From: Thermaerobacter marianensis | GTDB lineage: Bacteria > Bacillota > Sulfobacillia > DYIH01 > DYIG01 | Direction of reading: 5' to 3' | DNA length: 5,742 bases | Assembly: GCA_020723725.1 (NCBI GenBank) | Contig: DYIG01000023.1 | Location: 1-5,742 of the forward strand | The notes under the pieces: model-generated | The model's database searches: none | What the model was told of the DNA's origin: nothing | The model's input: only the letters and a program-made list of their open reading frames with translations | Shown here: positions 1-5,361 of the stretch, in pieces | How positions within the stretch are numbered: position 1 is the first letter of the stretch | How the letters are laid out: every line of letters begins with the position of its first letter | Made by a program: the position numbers and the translations under genes

Positions 1-59
1 TGAATCCTGTCAAAGGTGCGGCCGCAGTCAGCCCCGGTCCCATGTGTAACCCGACGCAT
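1..59 (-). CDS. 5' end of an unidentified gene downstream of the methyltransferase (partial)
   Basis: An open frame begins with ATG at 59 on the minus strand and runs off the left edge, reading MRRVTHGTGADCGRTFDRI. Its start is supported by AGGTGA (70-65), an excellent Shine-Dalgarno match, five bases upstream. That site overlaps the TGA stop of the methyltransferase. A second in-frame ATG at 65 shares a base with the stop (TGATG), but its spacing to the SD is too short. The arrangement implies cotranscription and translational coupling with the methyltransferase. In such positions a cognate restriction enzyme or a second modification subunit is common, but 19 residues show no recognisable domain, so the function is unknown. 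The alternative is that this is chance open frame; the SD and overlap argue against that. Confidence 0.6.
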   Translation of the reverse strand, partial: MRRVTHGTGADCGRTFDRI

Positions 60-64
60 GACCA

Positions 65-70
65 TCACCT
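65..70 (-). promoter_or_regulatory. Shine-Dalgarno site overlapping the methyltransferase stop codon
   Basis: AGGTGA on the minus strand matches the 16S anti-SD well and sits five bases before ATG 59. Its last three bases are the TGA stop of the methyltransferase, so ribosomes finishing one gene are placed to start the next. This site is what chooses ATG 59 over ATG 65 for the truncated downstream gene. Confidence 0.6.
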
Positions 71-1429
71 GCGCTGCAACACCAGTATACAGTCATGCTC
101 CAGCATCTTGCTGTAGGAGTTGCGCTTGGTGAGGAGGGACCTGTTCTTTATCTCATCAGGGAAAGCCGCCAGGGCGCTGAACCCCCTCCCAACGGCGAGT
201 TGCAAGAGAATGGCGTGCGTCGGCACGCGGAGTCCCCGGATGAAACTGTCGCTGATCTTTATAACGAGGTGCCCGCCCTGGCGAACCACGCGGGCCATCT
301 CGTTTAAAAAGGACGCCATATCCTCGAAGTACCTCGCCGCGACCCTGCTCATCCGCTTGTGGCCCCTTTCGAACAGCAGCCAGGTCATCATGTCGGCCTG
401 CGGGATCCCTGTGGCGTGCCACTCCTCGAATTCCGGTTTGTGAAAACGCTCTGTCGCAACCACCTGCCGGTCAAGCGAGAGATAGGAATCCCTTCCCTCC
501 AGGAAACCGAGCCAGTACATCTCAAGCTTAAGCGTCTCCAAGTAGCGTATTGAACCGAGGTAGGGCGGGTTGGTCACAACCAGGTCCACCGCCGCCGAAG
601 GGATCTCGTTCGGAAGCCTGCGGGCATCCCCTAGAAGGGCCATGGAACGGGCAGAGGGGGCCCTCCTGGCCTGATACCCCTCAAGTGCCCGCAGCCTGCG
701 GGTGGTGTCCTCCCTGAACTGCTCAAGGACACGGATCTGGCGCTTTCCAGCGGCGTCAAGGACGCGCAGCCGCTTGGAATAGCCGGGGAACACGTGCCGC
801 GGGTCGGCGTTAGAGACGTCCCGCAGCACCGCCGAAAAACAGGCACGGAAGAACCCCCGCTCCGGCCCTTCGGGCAGCTTGTTGATGGCACGTAGAAGGC
901 GGGCCAGATCATGGACCACTTCCCTCCTGAACCAATGGTCCATGTTCAGGCAGAAGGGTATGTCCTTATCCAGGTCCCTGCCGTCATCGCCTTCGGCTGT
1001 GGCGCAAACCTCCACCAGGCGCCGTTTCAGGGCTTCTGCCGGGAAAACAGTGGTCTTGGCGTTGGCGACAAGGGCGGAAAGGGGGTTCAAATCGGTTCCC
1101 CAACAGTCACACCCCGCCAGGGTCGCCTCCACCAGCGTGGTCCCGGAACCGCAGAACGGGTCTAGGCACACCCCGCCCGGTCTGGTGAATTCGCGCAGGG
1201 CGAACCGGGGTATGGCCGGGATCAACTTCCCGAAGTAACGGTGGAAGGAGTGGATCCTCTCGCGCGGCTCGGCCTTGGCCCTTTCCAGGGCCTCAATGAA
1301 GTAGCTGTTACCCTGGGGGGGAATAGATTCCTGAGCGGCCTCCGCCAAACCCTCTATGTTACGTAACAATATTGAATGCATAAGGTCTTTTTTCTCGATC
1401 AAGTGATGGTTATCCTTTAAGTTAACCAT
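65..1429 (-). CDS. DNA methyltransferase (N6-adenine or N4-cytosine, NPPY type)
   Basis: A 454-residue SAM-dependent DNA amino-methyltransferase, acting on DNA in the cytoplasm. Visible motifs in order: HRYFGKLIP at residues 63-71 (motif X-like, with the H-x-Y-x-x-K-x-I-P pattern seen in this class), motif I DPFCGSGTT at 90-98 (SAM binding), acidic D113 (motif II), catalytic motif IV TNPPY at 286-290, and a later strand GGHLVIKISDS at 385-395. Motif I precedes motif IV. The roughly 190 residues between them include a conserved-looking helical stretch with NADPRHVFPGYSKRLR near 207-222, and may carry target recognition. NPPY fits N6-adenine or N4-cytosine methylation and does not separate them; the recognition site cannot be read from sequence. 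Start: ATG 1429 has no SD. TTG 1402 (residue 10) has AAAGGA ten bases upstream, and ATG 1381 (residue 17) is a further option, so the true protein may be 438-445 residues. The stop overlaps the start region of the next minus-strand gene. It could be part of a restriction-modification system or an orphan. Confidence 0.9.
   Translation of the reverse strand: MVNLKDNHHLIEKKDLMHSILLRNIEGLAEAAQESIPPQGNSYFIEALERAKAEPRERIHSFHRYFGKLIPAIPRFALREFTRPGGVCLDPFCGSGTTLVEATLAGCDCWGTDLNPLSALVANAKTTVFPAEALKRRLVEVCATAEGDDGRDLDKDIPFCLNMDHWFRREVVHDLARLLRAINKLPEGPERGFFRACFSAVLRDVSNADPRHVFPGYSKRLRVLDAAGKRQIRVLEQFREDTTRRLRALEGYQARRAPSARSMALLGDARRLPNEIPSAAVDLVVTNPPYLGSIRYLETLKLEMYWLGFLEGRDSYLSLDRQVVATERFHKPEFEEWHATGIPQADMMTWLLFERGHKRMSRVAARYFEDMASFLNEMARVVRQGGHLVIKISDSFIRGLRVPTHAILLQLAVGRGFSALAAFPDEIKNRSLLTKRNSYSKMLEHDCILVLQRR
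1357..1368. repeat. 12-bp perfect palindrome in the methyltransferase 5' region
   Basis: TGTTACGTAACA is its own reverse complement and is followed immediately by the shorter palindrome CAATATTG (1367-1374). It lies inside the first 25 codons of the methyltransferase and about 80-90 bases upstream of the probable start of the divergent hydrolase, where its promoter would be expected. It could be a regulator binding site, or chance in an AT-rich patch. Confidence 0.3.
1406..1429. promoter_or_regulatory. Candidate operator: 7-bp inverted repeat between divergent genes
   Basis: ATGGTTA (1406-1412) and TAACCAT (1423-1429) are perfect inverted copies separated by ten bases, so the half-site centres are 17 bases apart. 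The site lies between the probable ATT start of the hydrolase (1450) and the SD-supported TTG start of the methyltransferase (1402), in an AT-rich patch in otherwise GC-rich DNA. This geometry suits a dimeric repressor controlling both genes. No clear -35/-10 pair could be placed next to it. If the methyltransferase really starts at 1429, the right half contains its start codon. Confidence 0.35.
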
Positions 1430-1438
1430 GCCGGGGGG

Positions 1439-1444
1439 AGAGGA
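1439..1444 (+). promoter_or_regulatory. Shine-Dalgarno site supporting an ATT start at 1450
   Basis: AGAGGA, within a purine-rich run GGGGGGAGAGGA (1433-1444), lies five bases upstream of ATT 1450. It is the only strong SD near the 5' end of the hydrolase frame, and no ATG, GTG or TTG in that frame lies near it. The frame is closed by TAA at 1423-1425. Confidence 0.45.
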
Positions 1445-1449
1445 CGACT

Positions 1450-2292
1450 ATTCTCATTCATCCCATTAACGAACGGGTATTCGTCTTCCGGCGTCAGGCG
1501 CTGGGCTTCTGGGTCTCGGCGACCCTGGTCCTGACGCGGGAGTTCAATGTCCTGGTGGACACGCTCCTGGGGGGCGATGATATGGCCACGGTCAAGAACC
1601 TCTTGACAGAACGCGGCGAAGACCGGCCGTTGATCGTGGTCAACACCCATTCCCATTGGGACCACGTGTGGGGGAACATGGCCTTCCCCGGGACGCTCAT
1701 TCTGGCCCACCGCCTCTGCCGGGAGACAATGGAACGCGACGCCGCTGCCGAGTTGGCGCGTTATCACCCCCAAATTGAGGGGCTGAGCCCAGTTGAGATC
1801 GTTTATCCGAACATCCTCCTCAGCGGGACAACAGTATTGAGCAGCGACATAACCGTCGAAATACATCACACCCCGGGACACACCCCCGATTCCATGGCCG
1901 TTTTCCTCCCGGAAGAAAACCTGCTCATCGCCGGGGATACGGTCGAATACCCGTTCCCCATGGCGGAATGGGCAGGCCACATAGCTGACTATCAAGCCCA
2001 ACTGGAACACCTGTCCGGCTGGCGGGTGCGCAGGGTCATCCCCGGGCACGGCCCGGCCTCAGCGGGACCTGAACTGCTACGAGCCAACGTCAATTATCTG
2101 CTGCGCCTCAGGGAACAGGCCGCAGAGGCCGCACGGCGCGGCCTGCCGCTCGAAGAAGCGAATGACGAGATCCCCTTGAGAAGCTGTCTGGAAGATTGGA
2201 TCGACCTAGATGGTTGGGGTTACGAGGACCTGCACCTGGAAAATGTGAAACATGCCTTAAACGAAGCCTGGAACATGGGGTTGAATTTATAG
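1450..2292 (+). CDS. Metallo-beta-lactamase-fold hydrolase, probable ATT start or 5' frameshift
   Basis: A probable zinc- or iron-dependent cytoplasmic MBL-fold hydrolase; substrate unknown. All metal-binding motifs are present: THSHWDH (His/His/Asp/His), HTPGHT (motif 3 His), the bridging Asp in AGDTVE and the final His in PGHGP. From the first conventional start, GTG 1555 (245 residues), these fall near residues 31-37, 105-110, 126-131 and 163-167. That start would remove the first strands of the fold. The same frame upstream reads INERVFVFRR (from 1465) and later LVLTREFNVLVDTLLGG, typical N-terminal MBL strands, with GC-rich third positions. The frame opens after TAA 1423-1425 and contains no ATG/GTG/TTG before 1555. 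ATT 1450 has AGAGGA five bases upstream, giving about 280 residues. Alternatively one G too many in the six-G run at 1433-1438 hides ATG 1428. It is divergent from the methyltransferase, and its stop abuts the convergent nucleotidyltransferase stop. The fold call is strong; the 5' end is uncertain. Confidence 0.9.
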   Translation: MLIHPINERVFVFRRQALGFWVSATLVLTREFNVLVDTLLGGDDMATVKNLLTERGEDRPLIVVNTHSHWDHVWGNMAFPGTLILAHRLCRETMERDAAAELARYHPQIEGLSPVEIVYPNILLSGTTVLSSDITVEIHHTPGHTPDSMAVFLPEENLLIAGDTVEYPFPMAEWAGHIADYQAQLEHLSGWRVRRVIPGHGPASAGPELLRANVNYLLRLREQAAEAARRGLPLEEANDEIPLRSCLEDWIDLDGWGYEDLHLENVKHALNEAWNMGLNL

Positions 2293-2895
2293 CACGCCCG
2301 CATCGCCTTCGGCCAGCGCCCTCAACCGTTCGAACTCATCGAGACAACCTGTGTCTGCGCACAGGGCCCCCAGCAGGCCGAATTCCAGCCGTTCTCTGTG
2401 AGCCGCCATCAGCATCCGAGCCCACTCAGCTGAAGACTCGTCTTTCCAGTGTTTGGCGGCGTTGATGCGGTCGCAAATGATGTCCTCAAGCGAGAGCAAG
2501 GAGACCTCCAGCCCATCGACTTCGACAGTCACCAGCCGTTCCATCTCCCCGGCATCGAGCCGACCGGGGAATTCAACTACGAAGGCCCCCTCCGGATGGA
2601 GGAAAACCCTCCCCTCCCGCCTGAATCCGAGCCGGAACAGGGTGGGCTCAACCTGGGAGATCGGGTCGGACAGCGCATAGTCGATGTCGTGGGTCATATA
2701 CAGGCCGCGGCTATAGGCTTCCACAACGGCCCCGCCGACCACATAGACCTTGTATCCCGCTTGCTTAAGCGCCTGCTGGACGATCGCCGCTGCCAGCAAC
2801 ATCTTCTTCAGGTGGTCCTTCTCCAGCGCCAGCGCAGACAACCGCCCGCGGAGGGCGTCTAAAGGCAGATCCTCACCCTGCGCTTCCCCATCCAC
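2287..2895 (-). CDS. Nucleotidyltransferase-fold protein (possible toxin-antitoxin-type partner)
   Basis: A small DNA polymerase beta-like nucleotidyltransferase, about 202 residues from GTG 2895. The signature is KVYVVGGAVVEAY (GG at about residues 54-55) followed by THDIDYAL, whose two aspartates (about 70 and 72) would bind catalytic metal. A third acidic residue may be the Glu of FVVEFPG. A later LEVSLLSLEDIICDRINAAKH block is typical of nucleotidyltransferases of the DUF6036/AbiEii-like kind. Substrate is unknown; relatives transfer nucleotides to RNA, protein or small molecules. Start: GTG 2895 has GGGGGAA about six bases upstream and overlaps the upstream small gene by 37 bases; TTG 2841 and ATG 2802 are alternatives. 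Third-position GC in this frame is 18 of 19 codons from 2859 to 2803, so coding begins before ATG 2802. An in-frame ATG at 3012 would overlap the upstream gene too far. TAA at 2287-2289 directly adjoins the hydrolase stop on the other strand. Confidence 0.82.
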   Translation of the reverse strand: MDGEAQGEDLPLDALRGRLSALALEKDHLKKMLLAAAIVQQALKQAGYKVYVVGGAVVEAYSRGLYMTHDIDYALSDPISQVEPTLFRLGFRREGRVFLHPEGAFVVEFPGRLDAGEMERLVTVEVDGLEVSLLSLEDIICDRINAAKHWKDESSAEWARMLMAAHRERLEFGLLGALCADTGCLDEFERLRALAEGDAGVL

Positions 2896-3068
2896 CGGTA
2901 TTCCCCCAACGCTTCGGCTTTTTTCACCGCCTCGCAAACAACAGCGGAAAGGGCGCGGATCTCGTCCTCGGACCGCCGACGCGACCGCGGCGCCCGCCGG
3001 ATGGACGGCCACGCCTTGCGGAACTGAAATGGGTATGCCTGGTCAAATTCCTCGAACGTGTACCGCAT
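2859..3068 (-). CDS. Small charged protein upstream of the nucleotidyltransferase, unknown function
   Basis: A 69-residue basic protein starting MRYTFEEFDQAYPFQFRKAW, with an Arg-rich stretch (PRSRRR, about 26-31), then an amphipathic helix EDEIRALSAVVCEAVKKAEA (about 33-52) and a basic end GKRRVRICL. There is no signal peptide or membrane segment. ATG 3068 is chosen because GGGAGGG (3083-3077) lies eight bases upstream; the longer form from ATG 3101 would add 11 residues and has no clear SD. Third positions near the 3' end are G or C in 11 of 12 codons from the CGG codon to the last sense codon, supporting real coding. It overlaps or closely precedes the nucleotidyltransferase, so the two are almost certainly cotranscribed. 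Size, charge and position resemble an antitoxin or small regulator, but no known family is recognised. Confidence 0.65.
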   Translation of the reverse strand: MRYTFEEFDQAYPFQFRKAWPSIRRAPRSRRRSEDEIRALSAVVCEAVKKAEALGEYRWMGKRRVRICL

Positions 3069-3132
3069 AACCGTTGCCCTCCCATCACAGGATTTCGGCA
3101 TATTTGGACTGCTTCCTTCTGATCTGGCGACA

Positions 3133-3149
3133 TAACCAGTTTTGGGTTA
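3133..3149. promoter_or_regulatory. Candidate operator upstream of the LuxR-type regulator
   Basis: TAACC (3133-3137) and GGTTA (3145-3149) form a perfect inverted repeat with a seven-base spacer, about 40 bases before the regulator start. LuxR/NarL-type domains bind as dimers to short palindromes, so autoregulation is possible. The half-site is short and chance is a real alternative. Confidence 0.25.
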
Positions 3150-3174
3150 GTCTTTAAAGCAGAGGTAATCCGAC

Positions 3175-3182
3175 GGAGAGGG
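3175..3182 (+). promoter_or_regulatory. Shine-Dalgarno site choosing ATG 3189
   Basis: GGAGAGGG lies six bases upstream of ATG 3189 but only three bases upstream of the in-frame GTG 3186. The spacing favours ATG as the start of the regulator. Confidence 0.6.
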
Positions 3183-3188
3183 TCTGTG

Positions 3189-5351
3189 ATGGATATCTCT
3201 AATAATCCGGGGAAACAAAGACCTCTAAGCGCGGTCCTGGAAGGGCTAAGTGAGCGGTTTTTTGTAGGACGGGAGAAAGAATGTCGCCTGTTGGCCGAAT
3301 ACCTTGCAGGCAAGGCAGGGGGCTATCCAATCATCAACATCTACGGCCCTGGCGGCGTTGGCAAGAGCACCCTTTTGGATGCTTTCCATCGGCTGGCCGA
3401 ACCATTTAATACCCTTTACATATATCTTGACTTCCTCGACCTGCCCAAATCGCCACACAGTCTGGTAAAGGAATTGGCTGCCTTACTAGGCCTGTCCGGT
3501 TCCAATCCGCCCCTTTTGGAAGACTGCTTGCGGTTCCTGCACGAAGAGACTACCCACCGTCCGGTTATACTGGCCTTAGATTCCTATGAAGAAACAGGTT
3601 CATTGGACAAGTGGCTTCGTGGAACCTTCATACCCCGGCTTCCCGACAAATGCCTGATTATCATTGCCGGTCGCTTCCCTTTAATTAACCTGTGGCGTGA
3701 GTCACCTGCCTGGAGGCAGATCATAAAACCTTTACCGCTCGCGCCCTTCGATGTGGATCTCACCCGGCAATATCTGGCCTTGCACGGATTAACAGATGAC
3801 AGGGCGGTGCGTGCCGCCTGGGAGTCGACACGCGGCCACCCCTTGACACTCTCGTTGGTAACAGCACTGGTTGAGCAAGATGGCCCCGAAGTTTTGACTG
3901 TAGCACCCAGCAAACCTGAGGTAATCATTGAATTGACAAAACGCTGGCTGCGCGAGGTGCCTGACAACAGGCTGCGTGAACTGTTGGAGGCGGCTGCCAC
4001 GGTACGCCGCTTTGACCAGGAACTCCTTGCCCATATGACGGGCACCACCGTGACACCTGCGGAAATGGACCAACTGAGAGGGCTGTCCTTCGTCCGCTCC
4101 GGACATGCGGGATGGATGCTGCATAGCATGGTTCGCAACGCCCTGCTCCAGGAATTCAGCTGGCGTGCCCCTGCCCGTCTCGCCGACATGCGGCAAAAAG
4201 CATTGACCTATTACGCCCGGCTCCTGACAGCGCCCAGATGCCCCTTGGATTGGGGGTTGTTCCTGGAGGAGTTCTTCTTCCTGCTGGGAGACGCCCTGAT
4301 TGGCGCAACCTTCTTCCATTCAGAAGGGGAGGAAAGCAGCACCTGGTTGTACGTGGTGCCCGCAGTATCGCAAGACCTGCCGAAACTGCAAATGTACTTC
4401 CAGAAGTGCCGTCACCGCGCTGAGACTGAAGGCCCTGCCGCCTTTGAAATGTTTGATCCCCAAACAGGAACCCGCTTCACCTATCCCTATCTTTGGGTGG
4501 ATTTTGTCCGAGCGCCCTTCGACTTCACCGCCCTCATGGATCTGGCGCCCGGCGTGGTGCGGATGGCCAGGGATGCCCTCGGACGCTTACGCGGGGTATC
4601 CGTGGTGATACCGGTGAACGCCGCCACCCTGCCGTACCTGGAATCCCAGCCAGTCACCCGGAACTATTTCGGTGGCCTATCGCCAGCAGAGAAAGCCGAG
4701 TACACCGTACCGCCAAATAAGACCGCCGCCTGGTTCATCCGCCACCTCCACACCTGTGATCTAAATGATGCGACCGCCCGCAGCGCCCTCTTCCGCGATA
4801 TATTCCAGCTGGCTTTCCGCAACGGACGCCTCCTCACATCCTCCCCTGCACCCTTCTTTCAGGACTTGCTGCGGCGCTGCGGCTTCACCGAAGTGCCTGG
4901 CGCCACACATTACGACTTCGGCACCGACTGCCCCAGCCCGACGTATTGCCTGGACGTGCGGGGGCACAAATTGACCCACCTGCTAATGTCACTGATCCAC
5001 GGTAGGGTTGCCCCTAAAGAAACAGAAGCCAATGCCTTGGTCAGCACCCTGGCACAACGTCTCTCTACCTGGGCCAACTTGAAAAACGCCCCGTTTCAGC
5101 TGGAAGACTTGCCCCCGGGGGAAGTGCTGCTCCACTCCCTGACCACTCGTGAAAAGGAAGTGGCTCTGGCAGTCCTGGACGGCCTATCCAACCTTGAGAT
5201 CGCCCTCCGCCTGGGGATCAAGCCGTTAACGGCAAAAAAACACCTGACGCGCATCTTTGAAAAAATGAATGTCAATAGCCGTACCCAGTTAATCAGAAAA
5301 CTCCTATCTGATACCACCTCGATTGTTGTAGACAGGCAGGCCAACCATTAA
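3189..5351 (+). CDS. STAND ATPase with GNAT-like central domain and LuxR-type HTH
   Basis: A 720-residue cytoplasmic signal-responsive regulator. Residues about 24-235 form an NB-ARC/NACHT-like NTPase: FVGRE entry (25-29), Walker A GPGGVGKST (53-61), Walker B-like VILALDSYEE (126-135, D131), a sensor strand IIIAGR (157-162) and GHPLTL (216-221), the GxP motif of STAND proteins. A winged-helix-like region follows (about 245-345) with LHSMVRNAL (311-319) in the place of the MHD motif. Residues about 395-592 lack TPR or WD repeats and instead resemble a GNAT acyltransferase fold: strands near 431-440 and 469-476, a strand-helix unit at 513-544, and FFQDLLRRCGFTEV (556-569) like the final GNAT helix and strand. 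The canonical Q/R-x-x-G-x-G/A acyl-CoA loop is not evident. The C-terminus (about 649-705) is a LuxR/GerE HTH: LTTREKEVA, SNLEIALRLGI, TAKKHLTRIFEKMNV. This suggests ATP-switched transcription control, with ligand sensing by the central domain (inference). An MDR oxidoreductase gene starts 10 bases downstream and is a likely operon partner or target. Confidence 0.92.
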   Translation: MDISNNPGKQRPLSAVLEGLSERFFVGREKECRLLAEYLAGKAGGYPIINIYGPGGVGKSTLLDAFHRLAEPFNTLYIYLDFLDLPKSPHSLVKELAALLGLSGSNPPLLEDCLRFLHEETTHRPVILALDSYEETGSLDKWLRGTFIPRLPDKCLIIIAGRFPLINLWRESPAWRQIIKPLPLAPFDVDLTRQYLALHGLTDDRAVRAAWESTRGHPLTLSLVTALVEQDGPEVLTVAPSKPEVIIELTKRWLREVPDNRLRELLEAAATVRRFDQELLAHMTGTTVTPAEMDQLRGLSFVRSGHAGWMLHSMVRNALLQEFSWRAPARLADMRQKALTYYARLLTAPRCPLDWGLFLEEFFFLLGDALIGATFFHSEGEESSTWLYVVPAVSQDLPKLQMYFQKCRHRAETEGPAAFEMFDPQTGTRFTYPYLWVDFVRAPFDFTALMDLAPGVVRMARDALGRLRGVSVVIPVNAATLPYLESQPVTRNYFGGLSPAEKAEYTVPPNKTAAWFIRHLHTCDLNDATARSALFRDIFQLAFRNGRLLTSSPAPFFQDLLRRCGFTEVPGATHYDFGTDCPSPTYCLDVRGHKLTHLLMSLIHGRVAPKETEANALVSTLAQRLSTWANLKNAPFQLEDLPPGEVLLHSLTTREKEVALAVLDGLSNLEIALRLGIKPLTAKKHLTRIFEKMNVNSRTQLIRKLLSDTTSIVVDRQANH

Positions 5352-5361
5352 ACTGTAAGCT

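Larger units (their letters stand above)
3069..3188. other. Divergent intergenic region
   Basis: These 120 bases separate the minus-strand small-protein/nucleotidyltransferase unit from the plus-strand STAND regulator, so both promoters should be here. The region is more AT-rich than its flanks and holds SDs for both genes (3083-3077 minus, 3175-3182 plus), the inverted repeat TAACC-N7-GGTTA (3133-3149) and the palindrome CTTTAAAG (3152-3159). No -35/-10 pair with good sequence and spacing was found on either strand. Confidence 0.4.

Noticed and set aside
18..25. GCGGCCGC near the left edge as a cloning-vector trace
   Set aside because: It lies within an open, SD-supported coding frame of high-GC DNA and no vector sequence surrounds it.
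1417..2049. 210-residue minus-strand open frame
   Set aside because: It lies antisense to the hydrolase, which carries all MBL motifs. The frame is open because of high GC, and its protein shows no recognisable motif.
2449..2862. 137-residue plus-strand open frame
   Set aside because: It is antisense to the nucleotidyltransferase with its intact GG...DID signature. It has no SD and its composition looks like a shadow.
2896..3012. Upstream extension of the nucleotidyltransferase to ATG 3012
   Set aside because: It would overlap the small gene by about 150 bases and adds a low-complexity Ala/Arg/Gly sequence. The small gene has a strong SD and GC-rich third positions in its own frame.
3104..3136. 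Possible promoter TTGGAC (3104-3109) with CATAAC (3131-3136)
   Set aside because: The spacer is 21 bases and the -10 match is poor, so it is not supported as a sigma-70 promoter.
3584..4319. Minus-strand open frames of 201 and 176 residues
   Set aside because: Both are antisense to the STAND ATPase and rich in Ser/Arg/Gly without motifs, as expected of shadows in GC-rich coding DNA.
5352..5361. Terminator after the regulator gene
   Set aside because: Only ten bases separate the genes, and there is no hairpin or T run.
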